From the NCBI GenBank assembly GCA_016220085.1, contig JACRIN010000017.1:1-46944 (forward strand): a stretch of DNA of 46,944 bases, read 5' to 3'. Source of the stretch: Planctomycetota bacterium (lineage in GTDB: Bacteria > Planctomycetota > UBA1135 > GCA-002686595). Both the position numbers and the translations under genes were made by a program. Below are positions 17,109 to 23,744 of this stretch, one piece after another (position 1 is the stretch's first letter; every line of letters starts with the position of its first letter). The notes beneath the pieces are model-generated. The model saw only the letters and a list, made by a program, of their open reading frames with translations, was not told the origin of the DNA and searched no databases.

Positions 17109-17957
17109 TCAGCGCCGCGTCGCGCCGGCCTCGCGGGCCTTGCCGATCAGCTTCTGCGCAACCTCACGAAACTCGTCGCGGGTGATCTCGGCGTTCGACG
17201 CGCGCTCTTCGAGCTTCGCGAGCGCCTTCTGCAGCCGCTCGAGTTCGTCGCCGCCGCCGACGGCTCCCGCCGCGGCCGCACGGTCCTCGAGCGCCGAGCG
17301 CACGCGCGCGAAGTCGACGCGGCTCGCGGCGCGCGCGAGCGCCTTCTGCTCCAGCCAGTCGAGCGCGCGCTCGAGGCGGGACGCGACCAACTCCTCGCGC
17401 AACGCGACGAAGTCGACCGCGCTCGCGCCGCCGGCGTCGTGACGCGCCTGCACGTCTGCGACGAGCTTCTTCCAGCGCTCGCGGGTGCTCCCGTCCGCGT
17501 CCGGCTGCGCGGTCGCGCGCGCGAGGCGCGCTTCGAGCAGCGCCGCAACGCGCTCGAACTCCGCGCGGGTCGCGTGGCGCGCGACGGCGCGCTCTTCGAG
17601 CCAGGCGAGCGCACGCTCGGCACGCGCGTCGAGCACGTCCTCGCGAAGGCGCGCGAGCGCGTCGGCGTCGAACAGCCCGCCTTCTGCCCGGTTGCGAAGC
17701 GCTTCGACCACCGCGCGCAAGCGGTCGCGCAGCGTTTGAGCCCGCGTTTCGCTCGCATGCGCCTTCGCCTCGGCCTCCAACGCGTCGATCAACGCCTCGA
17801 AGGCGGGCCGCGGCGCGGTGTGAGCCTGCAGCGCCTGCGCAAGGGCGTCGAGCGCGCGGTCGACGGGCTCGCCTTCCTGCACGAAGGCCGGCCGCTCGGT
17901 CGCGGTGTCTTGGATGGCGGCGGGAACGAAACACAACGCGAGAGCGAGAGTCCACAT
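17109..17957 (-). CDS. exported helical-repeat protein, function unknown
   Basis: The 282-residue protein opens with a signal peptide (MWTLALALCFVPAAI) and is otherwise almost all alpha-helical, rich in Ala, Arg, Glu and Leu. A unit of about 70 residues recurs three times, seen as ALAWLEERAVARHATRAEF, ALDWLEQKALARAASRVDF and ALAKLEERASNAEITRDEF, each followed by R..A..LE.R. This looks like tandem helical-hairpin or coiled-coil repeats in the periplasm. An AGGAGG sits eight bases before ATG 17957, one of the best ribosome-binding sites in the window, and fixes the start. I do not recognise the family. Confidence 0.75.
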   Translation of the reverse strand: MWTLALALCFVPAAIQDTATERPAFVQEGEPVDRALDALAQALQAHTAPRPAFEALIDALEAEAKAHASETRAQTLRDRLRAVVEALRNRAEGGLFDADALARLREDVLDARAERALAWLEERAVARHATRAEFERVAALLEARLARATAQPDADGSTRERWKKLVADVQARHDAGGASAVDFVALREELVASRLERALDWLEQKALARAASRVDFARVRSALEDRAAAAGAVGGGDELERLQKALAKLEERASNAEITRDEFREVAQKLIGKAREAGATRR

Positions 17958-18296
17958 GGCGATTCCTCCTGGCGAGCGCGTCCACGCTAACCCCATGACG
18001 CGGTGGGGCCAAGAGCCCTGGTGTGTCCCGGCCGTTCGACGTTGGATTCCGGACGCGGTTGGACAGCGCGACGGCCCGCCGCGCACGGCGCCCGCCGGGT
18101 TGGGAGCGTCGAGGCGCGCCGCGCGCCTCGGCTGCGAGCCCTTGGGAACTTCGGGCGGCGCGTGAAAGCCGAGCGCACGGCGACCGCGAGCTCACCGCCA
18201 CGGTTGGGGGCGGTCGTCGTGGGCGCCGTGCGCGCGAGTCGATTCGTCAGGACGCCGCGCAAGCGGGAGCGCGAGCTTCCACTGCGCGGGATGAGT
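17958..18296. other. intergenic region, nothing recognised
   Basis: About 340 bp lie between two minus-strand genes, upstream of the exported helical-repeat gene. The region is GC-rich, with only short frame-shadow ORFs. It must contain the promoter of the helical-repeat gene, but I cannot place boxes with confidence. Confidence 0.5.
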
Positions 18297-18321
18297 GCGG
18301 GCCGGCCGTGAGCCGGCCCGC
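18297..18321 (-). terminator. hairpin after AT-hook DNA-binding gene
   Basis: A perfect 10-bp inverted repeat (GCGGGCCGGC / GCCGGCCCGC) with a 5-base loop lies ten bases beyond the stop of the minus-strand gene at 18331. There is no T-run, but the stem is very stable. Confidence 0.6.
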
Positions 18322-18330
18322 GGCCTGGCC

Positions 18331-18747
18331 TCAGCGGGCGGAGTACTTCGTGCCGCGGCGTTGGCCGGTGGTCTTCAGCTTCTTGTCGGCGAGCAGCTTG
18401 ATCACCGGCAGCTTGAGCTCCTTGGTGTCGATCGCGATCGCCTTGCCGATGCGCTCGATCGTGTTGCCGGGGTTCGACTTCACGTACGCGAGCAGCTTCG
18501 CGGTCAGCGCGTCGATCTCCTCGGGGCTGCGCTTCGCGCCGCGGCCGCGACGAACCGCGCGGCGGCGGATCGCGCCGCCCGCCACGGGCGCCGCGGTTTG
18601 GCGCGGACGGCCGGGGCCGCGCGCGGGCGGGCTGCCGAGCGCCGTTTGCAGGGACTCGAGCGCTGCCTCGCGCACCAAAGTGGCGAGTTCGTCGACGAAC
18701 GACTCGATGCGGGAACGAATTTGTTGATCCAGAGTGGGAGTTGCCAT
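18331..18747 (-). CDS. small DNA-binding protein with AT-hook and winged-helix-like C-terminus
   Basis: The 138-residue protein has three parts. A helical N-terminus (IRSRIESFVDELATLVREA) suggests an oligomerisation segment. A basic, Pro-rich centre contains an AT-hook-like RGPGRPRQ and RRRAVRRGRGAKR. The C-terminus (SPEEIDALTAKLLAYVKSNP onward) looks like a winged helix, ending in LLADKKLKTTGQRRGTKYSA, where the last strand matches the wing of small wHTH regulators. It is probably a chromosomal DNA-binding or transcription factor. It is transcribed divergently from the formylglycine-generating enzyme gene across a very short gap, so control of that gene is possible (inference). Confidence 0.8.
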   Translation of the reverse strand: MATPTLDQQIRSRIESFVDELATLVREAALESLQTALGSPPARGPGRPRQTAAPVAGGAIRRRAVRRGRGAKRSPEEIDALTAKLLAYVKSNPGNTIERIGKAIAIDTKELKLPVIKLLADKKLKTTGQRRGTKYSAR

Positions 18748-18793
18748 GCCCCGTATTTGGCATTTCGACTCACGCGAAGTCAAATGGGCTCTC

Positions 18794-19747
18794 GTGCGAT
18801 ATTCGATCTTCGAACTTCGGGGCCGGGGGAGGACAGGCTGTGCGGCGGCGCTCGCCGCGAGCTTGCTTTTCGCTTGCGGCGATCGGAACGAACGAACCGT
18901 TCCCATCGAAACCGCCTCGACCCCGGCCGTCGTGCTGAGGCGCGAGGCGGGGATGGTGCGCCTCGTCGGCGGCGTTTTCGCGATGGGGACGAATGACGGC
19001 TTCGCGTACGAGGCGCCGGTGCACGAAATCGAGCTCGCGCCGTTTTGGATCGACGAGCACGAGGTGACCGTCGGCCAGTATTCGGTCTTCGTCGCCGCGA
19101 CCGGACACGTCACCGTCGCCGAGCGCCTGGGCTGGTCCGGCGTATTCGATTTTGCGAGCGGTGAATGGAAAGTCGTCGAAGGCGCCGATTGGCGACATCC
19201 GGTCGATCCCTTGATCGTCGCTCCCGACGACCAACCGGCGACGCAACTCGCTTGGGAAGACGCGGAGCGTTATGCGGTCTGGGCGAAGAAGCGTCTTCCG
19301 ACCGAAGCCGAGTACGAGTACGCGGCGCGCGGCGGTTCGGTCGGCACGCGCTACGCGTGGGGAGACGAACTCGTGCCCGCCGGCGTGCATCGGACGAACG
19401 CTTGGCAAGGACGTTTCCCCGAGCGCGACCTCGGCCTGGACGGTTTCGTCGGCATCGCGCCGGTCAAGAGCTTCCCGCCGAACGGCTACGGGCTCTACGA
19501 CTTGACCGGCAACGTCTGGGAGTGGTGCGCGGACTGGTACGACCCGGCGTACTACCTGGACTCGCCGCGCCGCGATCCGCGCGGGCCGGAACGCGGCGAC
19601 GACCGGGCGATCCGCGGCGGCTCGTTCCTTTGCAGCGAGAATTTCTGCCGAGGCTACCGCGTCGCGTCGCGCAACCACACGCCGCACGACAGCGGGCTCG
19701 ACCACCTGGGTTTTCGCTGCGTGCGATCCGACGAAGCAGCGCGTTGA
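18794..19747 (+). CDS. formylglycine-generating enzyme, predicted lipoprotein
   Basis: The 317-residue protein is a full FGE-sulfatase (SUMF1) domain: GGVFAMGTNDGFAYEAPVHEI, PFWIDEHEVTVGQY, the middle block RLPTEAEYEYAARGG, NGYGLYDLTGNVWEWCADWYD, and RGGSFLCSENFC with LGFRC at the end. The CxxxxC pair (about C280 and C285) matches the active-site, copper-binding cysteines of true FGE, which oxidise a sulfatase Cys to formylglycine; many SUMF1 paralogues lack them. With GTG 18794 the N-terminus is basic, then hydrophobic, ending LFAC, a likely lipobox. ATG 18746 and GTG 18734 are in frame but overlap the divergent gene. A substrate sulfatase lies at 42407. Confidence 0.85.
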   Translation: MRYSIFELRGRGRTGCAAALAASLLFACGDRNERTVPIETASTPAVVLRREAGMVRLVGGVFAMGTNDGFAYEAPVHEIELAPFWIDEHEVTVGQYSVFVAATGHVTVAERLGWSGVFDFASGEWKVVEGADWRHPVDPLIVAPDDQPATQLAWEDAERYAVWAKKRLPTEAEYEYAARGGSVGTRYAWGDELVPAGVHRTNAWQGRFPERDLGLDGFVGIAPVKSFPPNGYGLYDLTGNVWEWCADWYDPAYYLDSPRRDPRGPERGDDRAIRGGSFLCSENFCRGYRVASRNHTPHDSGLDHLGFRCVRSDEAAR

Positions 19748-19788
19748 CGCTTGCCGGAACGGCGCTCGGCCGGGATCCTGGCGCGCCA

Positions 19789-19998
19789 TGCATTGCACGC
19801 AGCGAGAGATCGAGCGCACGGCGCGTTGGTTCGAGCGCGAAGCCCGGCGGCCCGCGCGCGCATCGCGGTCGCCCGAACGAGAAGTCCGATTGCCCGAACG
19901 CGGAGCGCGGATGCGTGCGCGTGAAGCGCGATGGAACCTGAGCGAATCGCGGTGGACCCGGCGCGTCGTGCGGAGAACCAGGATCGAAGCGTGGTGAG
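19789..19998. repeat. 21-bp degenerate tandem repeat, about ten units
   Basis: Between the FGE and glycosyltransferase genes the sequence falls into consecutive 21-bp units beginning at 19789, 19810, 19831, 19852, 19873, 19894, 19915, 19936, 19957 and 19978. The consensus is near CCGAACGCGAAGCGCGGTGG. No two units are identical. In one frame every unit reads xxRxxRx. The possible start of the next gene (ATG 19931) lies inside the array. There are no spacers, so it is not a CRISPR. Confidence 0.7.
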
Positions 19999-21805
19999 CG
20001 CGAGCTCGACGACTCCGCGCGCGGACCGCTCGCGCCGACGGTTCGCGCTCGCCGTGCTCGCGGTGTTCGCGTTGGCGCTCGGGTTGCGGCTCGCATTCTG
20101 GTCGCAACTGCGCGGCGGCGCGCTCGACGAATGGCACCGCTACGACCAGAGCGACATGGCGACCTACCTCGCGCAGGCCGATCAGTTCGCCTCGGGCGAT
20201 TGGCTCGCGAGCGAACCGGTGCACCCGTACCACGGTTGGCAGACCGTCGCACCGCCGGAGAAGTGGCTCGCGTGGTATGGGCCGCACGTCTTCCACCAGG
20301 CGCCGGGCTACGCGTACCTGCTGGCGTTCGCTCGCTCGCTGTCCGACGAACCGCTGGTCCTCGTGAAGGCGGTGCAGCTCGCGCTCGGCGCGTGCACCGC
20401 GGTCTTCGCGCTGCTGCTCGGCGCCGAGCTCTTCGGCCTGGCCGTCGGGGTGATCGCCGGCGTGCTCGTCGCGAGCTACGGTCCGCTCTACTACCTCGAG
20501 GCGCAGCTCTTGCGCGAAGGACCCGCGCTGTGTGCTTTGCTCGCGCTCGCGTGGGCGCTCGCGCGCGAGCTTCGGATCGAGCGCGGCGACGTCGGTCGCT
20601 GGCTCGCGTGCGGGCTGCTCGGCGTCGCGATCGGGCTCTTCCACGTGCTGCACGAGATGGGCACGGTGGTGCTCGTGGTCGCCGCGGTGGTGCTTGGGCT
20701 GCATCACTTGCGAGCGGAGCTGCGCGCGGAGCGGCGAGCGGAGCGGCGAGCGGAGCTGCGAGCGGAGCTGCGCGCGGGTGGTGCGGCGGCGCTGCGGGCG
20801 CTCGCCGCGCTGCTGCTCGGTTACGTCGTCGGTTTCGCGCCGCTCCTCGGGCGCAACCTCGCCGTCGGCGCGCCGCCGTTCTCGGTGTCGTGTCGCACGC
20901 TGATCAACTTCGCGCAAGCGAACGAAGCGAACGCCGCGGAAGGCGGCGCGACCTTCATCGCGCCCGGGCCGGCGGTGGTGAAGCTCCTCGACGACGCCGA
21001 CGGCAGCTTCGTGAAGCTGCTCGGCGGCGTGTGGGCGACGTACGACGGCGACGTCGCGAAGCTCGTCGGCAACTGGTGGCTGCGTTGGAGCGCGGTGTGG
21101 AAGCGGTTCGAGGAGCCCGACAACACGAGCTTCTACTTCTACCGGGAGTACTCGGCGCTGCTCGCGAGCTCGCCGACGTTCGCGCTGCTCTTCCCGCTCG
21201 GCATCGCGGGGCTCGTCGTGGCTGCTTGGGGCGCATGGGCGACTCGGCGCGCGTCGCGAGGCGGCGGCGCGAACGTCGCGCTCGCGAATCCGCGCGGCGT
21301 GCTCGCCGCATGCGCGCTGCTGCTCGCGGTCGCCGGAGCGCTGAGCTTCGTCCACACCGTCGCGCGCTTCCGCCTCTACGTGACGCCGGCGTTCTTCGTC
21401 GGCGCGGGGTTCGCGCTCGTGTCGACGTGGAGCGCGTTGCGCGCGCGGCGATTCGGCGCGGTCGGCGCGATCGTCGGCCTCGCGTCGCTCGCGGCGCTCT
21501 TCCAGGGCGCGATCACGCGCGAGACCGAGCGCGATCGCTTCCGACCGGTGGATTGGTATGTCGCGGCATCGGTGTCGCAGGCGCTCGGCCAGCACGAGCG
21601 CGCGCTCGCGTTCGCGGACGACAGCGCCAAGCGCTACACCGGCGACGTCAACCTCTACCTCGTGCTCGGGCCGACGTTCGAGGCGGCGAAGCGCTGGGGC
21701 GAGGCTCGCGCGTGCTACGAGCGCGCGCTCGCGGCGCTGCCTCAGTCGCCGGACGCTCGCCGCGGCCTCGCGCGCGTGCAAGCGGCGGTCGGAGGTGCGA
21801 AGTGA
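19931..21805 (+). CDS. GT-C type membrane glycosyltransferase (PMT/ArnT-like) with TPR-like C-terminus
   Basis: The 624-residue polytopic protein begins with a cytoplasmic basic tail and a first membrane segment (FALAVLAVFALALGLRLAFW). A luminal loop follows that carries acidic residues typical of GT39/GT83 catalytic loops (DEWHRYDQSDMATYLAQA). About ten membrane helices come next, including VARFRLYVTPAFFVGAGF, which resembles the family's late RFR motif. The last 80 residues form TPR-like helices (ALAFADDSAKRYTGDVN, RACYERALAALPQSPDAR). Such enzymes use a polyprenyl-phosphate sugar donor. A 12-bp repeat encodes a basic LRAERRAERRAEL loop. The start may instead be GTG 19991, which has AGGA upstream and lies past the repeat array. 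The next gene overlaps by 4 bp. Confidence 0.8.
   Translation: MEPERIAVDPARRAENQDRSVVSASSTTPRADRSRRRFALAVLAVFALALGLRLAFWSQLRGGALDEWHRYDQSDMATYLAQADQFASGDWLASEPVHPYHGWQTVAPPEKWLAWYGPHVFHQAPGYAYLLAFARSLSDEPLVLVKAVQLALGACTAVFALLLGAELFGLAVGVIAGVLVASYGPLYYLEAQLLREGPALCALLALAWALARELRIERGDVGRWLACGLLGVAIGLFHVLHEMGTVVLVVAAVVLGLHHLRAELRAERRAERRAELRAELRAGGAAALRALAALLLGYVVGFAPLLGRNLAVGAPPFSVSCRTLINFAQANEANAAEGGATFIAPGPAVVKLLDDADGSFVKLLGGVWATYDGDVAKLVGNWWLRWSAVWKRFEEPDNTSFYFYREYSALLASSPTFALLFPLGIAGLVVAAWGAWATRRASRGGGANVALANPRGVLAACALLLAVAGALSFVHTVARFRLYVTPAFFVGAGFALVSTWSALRARRFGAVGAIVGLASLAALFQGAITRETERDRFRPVDWYVAASVSQALGQHERALAFADDSAKRYTGDVNLYLVLGPTFEAAKRWGEARACYERALAALPQSPDARRGLARVQAAVGGAK
20711..20770. 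repeat. 12-bp tandem repeat inside glycosyltransferase gene
   Basis: Five in-frame 12-bp units begin at 20711, 20723, 20735, 20747 and 20759, with consensus CGAGCGGAGCTG. They encode Arg-Ala-Glu-(Leu/Arg) units in a cytoplasmic loop between membrane segments. Confidence 0.85.
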
Positions 21806-23109
21806 GCGCGCGCCACGCGCAACGGGCCGCTCCGGCGGCGCAAGGCGTGCTCGAGGGCCGCTTCGCGTTCCTCGCCGAGCGCGGCGCGTGGTTCTGGAGC
21901 CTGGTCGCGGTCGGGCTCGTCGCGCGGCTGTTCCTCGTGTTCGCGACCGAGGGCACGACCGACGTCTTCATCTGGGCCGATCACGCGAAAGGGATCGCCG
22001 AGCGCGGGCTCGCAGCGCAGTACCGCGAGTCGCAGATGCTCTTGAACCACCCGCCGTTTGCCGCGTGGCTGATGGCCGCGATGTGGGAGCTCTCGCAGGC
22101 GACCGGACTCGCGTTCAAGGCGTGCATGCGTCTGCCGGTCGCGCTCGCGGACCTCGCGAACGTCGCGTTGCTCGCCGCGCTGCTGATCGGGCGGCGCGAG
22201 CGCTGGCTGGTCGCGGGGCTCTACGCGGTGATGCCGGTCGCGCTGGTGCTCGGCGCGTACCACGGCAACACCGATGCGTTGCTCGGCACGCTGTTGCTCG
22301 CCGCCGCGGTGCTCGCGTCGCGCGGGCGCGTCGTCGCGTGCGGAGTCGTGCTCGGGATCGGGCTCGCGATCAAGCTGCCGATCGTGCTCGGCGTGCCCGC
22401 GTTCTTCTTCGCGCTGCCGGGCTGGCGCAAGCGGTTCGAGCTGGCGGGCGTGACGCTCGCGGTCGCGCTCGCGTGCTACGCGCCGGTGCTCGTCCAGGAC
22501 TTCAGCGCGGTGCGGGAGAAGGTGTTCGGTTATCGTGGTCTGGTGATCTTCACGCTGTCGAATCCGCCGACGTTCATCTGGGGTCTCAAGAACCTCTTCA
22601 TCGAGCTTTGGGGCTACGACAAGCGCATCGAGGTCTGGTCCGAGGTCCCCGGGCTCGTCGAGTGCTGGCCGGATTGGGCGGTCGCGTTGGTCTCGCACGG
22701 CAGCACGCTCGCGCTCGGGCTGATCGTCGCGTTCGCGTTCCTGCGCCGGCGCGAGCACGACGCACGCGGGCTCGCGACGACGGTGGCGCTCTCGTACGCG
22801 ATCTTCTACGCGCTGGTCGACGCGTGGGCGTTCCAGTATTTCGCCTGGGCGATGCCGTTCTGGTTCTTCGGCGGCCGCGTGTTCGCGTGGGCCGCGCATG
22901 TCTTCGCCGGCGGGTACCTCTACTTGCTCTACGCGTTCGTGTGCGCGGATCCGTTGCTCCGCGGTCACTGGGGCTTCAACGAGCATCCGAACTGGCCCGG
23001 CCATCTGCCGTTCTTCCGCGAAGCGGCGCTCTACACGTTCGTCGTGTTCACGCTGCTCGCGCTCGCTCGCGCGGTGCGCGCGGAATTCGCTCAGCGCCGG
23101 AGCGCCTGA
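21802..23109 (+). CDS. GT-C type membrane glycosyltransferase (GT87/mannosyltransferase-like)
   Basis: The 435-residue polytopic protein has features of GT-C polyprenol-dependent mannosyltransferases. These are an acidic first loop (TDVFIWADHAKGIAERGL), QMLLNHPPFAAWLMAAMWEL, AYHGNTDALLGTLLLAAAVLA, and GVVLGIGLAIKLPIVLGVPAF, which recalls the K-P motif of GT87. About nine or ten hydrophobic segments are visible. GTG 21802 overlaps the previous stop (GTGA) and follows a good GGAGG, so it forms an operon with the preceding glycosyltransferase. The pair probably glycosylates surface or exported molecules. The 3' end overlaps the opposite-strand kinase gene by 19 bp. Confidence 0.83.
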   Translation: MSARHAQRAAPAAQGVLEGRFAFLAERGAWFWSLVAVGLVARLFLVFATEGTTDVFIWADHAKGIAERGLAAQYRESQMLLNHPPFAAWLMAAMWELSQATGLAFKACMRLPVALADLANVALLAALLIGRRERWLVAGLYAVMPVALVLGAYHGNTDALLGTLLLAAAVLASRGRVVACGVVLGIGLAIKLPIVLGVPAFFFALPGWRKRFELAGVTLAVALACYAPVLVQDFSAVREKVFGYRGLVIFTLSNPPTFIWGLKNLFIELWGYDKRIEVWSEVPGLVECWPDWAVALVSHGSTLALGLIVAFAFLRRREHDARGLATTVALSYAIFYALVDAWAFQYFAWAMPFWFFGGRVFAWAAHVFAGGYLYLLYAFVCADPLLRGHWGFNEHPNWPGHLPFFREAALYTFVVFTLLALARAVRAEFAQRRSA

Positions 23110-23678
23110 GCGCGCCGTTCGGCGACGTGCGCGAGCACGTAGGCGAGCGCCTCGTCCTCCGACAAGAGCTCGGTGTCGATCACGCGGTGCGGCACCATCA
23201 GTGCCTCGAAGCTCGCGTGCAGCGCGCGCACGAGCTCCGGCCCGCGATTCGCGGCCGGGTGCGCGGCCGGCTGCGCGGCGGCGTTCGCGACGCCGCGCGT
23301 TGCGTCTTGCACTGCGTTCCGCGCGACACGCCGCTCGGCGGTCTCGAGCGAGCACGCGCAATGGAACACGACGAGCTCGGCGCGCAGCTCGCGCACGAGC
23401 CCGAGCAGCGCGTCGACCTGCGCGCGCCGGGCGTACGTGCGACCGTCGAGCACCACGGTGTCGTAGCGAGCGCGGCGCGCTTCCTCGCGGACCACGGTGT
23501 GGATCGCGGCGCACACGATGTCGTCTTGCTCGCTCGCGTACTCGACGAGTCCGGGCTCGTACAGCGCCGCGCGCACGCGGTCCTTGTCGAGCACCGGCGC
23601 GCCGAGCGCGAGCCCGAGCGCGCGCGCCAGCGTGCTCTTCCCGCTGCCAGGCAGCCCCGCGAAGGCGACGACGAACAT
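23091..23678 (-). CDS. P-loop kinase-like protein (AAA_33 / zeta-toxin-like)
   Basis: The 195-residue protein has a Walker A motif near the start (GLPGSGKST, residues 8-16), a substrate-facing DKDRVRAALYEPG segment, a Walker-B-like strand DTVVLDGRTYARRAQVDALL, and a lid region (CSLETAERRVARN). This matches the AAA_33 group, which includes gluconate and chloramphenicol kinases, polynucleotide 5'-kinases and zeta toxins. A toxin role is not favoured because no antitoxin gene lies beside it. An Ala/Pro-rich stretch (about residues 133-147) looks like a low-complexity insertion. The gene converges with the glycosyltransferase gene and overlaps it. The substrate is unknown. Confidence 0.78.
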   Translation of the reverse strand: MFVVAFAGLPGSGKSTLARALGLALGAPVLDKDRVRAALYEPGLVEYASEQDDIVCAAIHTVVREEARRARYDTVVLDGRTYARRAQVDALLGLVRELRAELVVFHCACSLETAERRVARNAVQDATRGVANAAAQPAAHPAANRGPELVRALHASFEALMVPHRVIDTELLSEDEALAYVLAHVAERRAQALRR

Positions 23679-23744
23679 GCGGGCAGTCTGGCTTTCGGCT
23701 CACGCCCGTGCGAGAGTCCCGTAGCCGACAACCCCATCGATCCC

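Noticed and set aside
19789..19998. CRISPR array
   Set aside because: The units are directly adjacent with no unique spacers and are too diverged, and no cas gene is near. The same applies to 39716-39926.
23091..23678. Zeta-type toxin of a toxin-antitoxin pair
   Set aside because: The P-loop fold fits, but no epsilon-like antitoxin or small partner gene is adjacent, and the genes around it face other ways.
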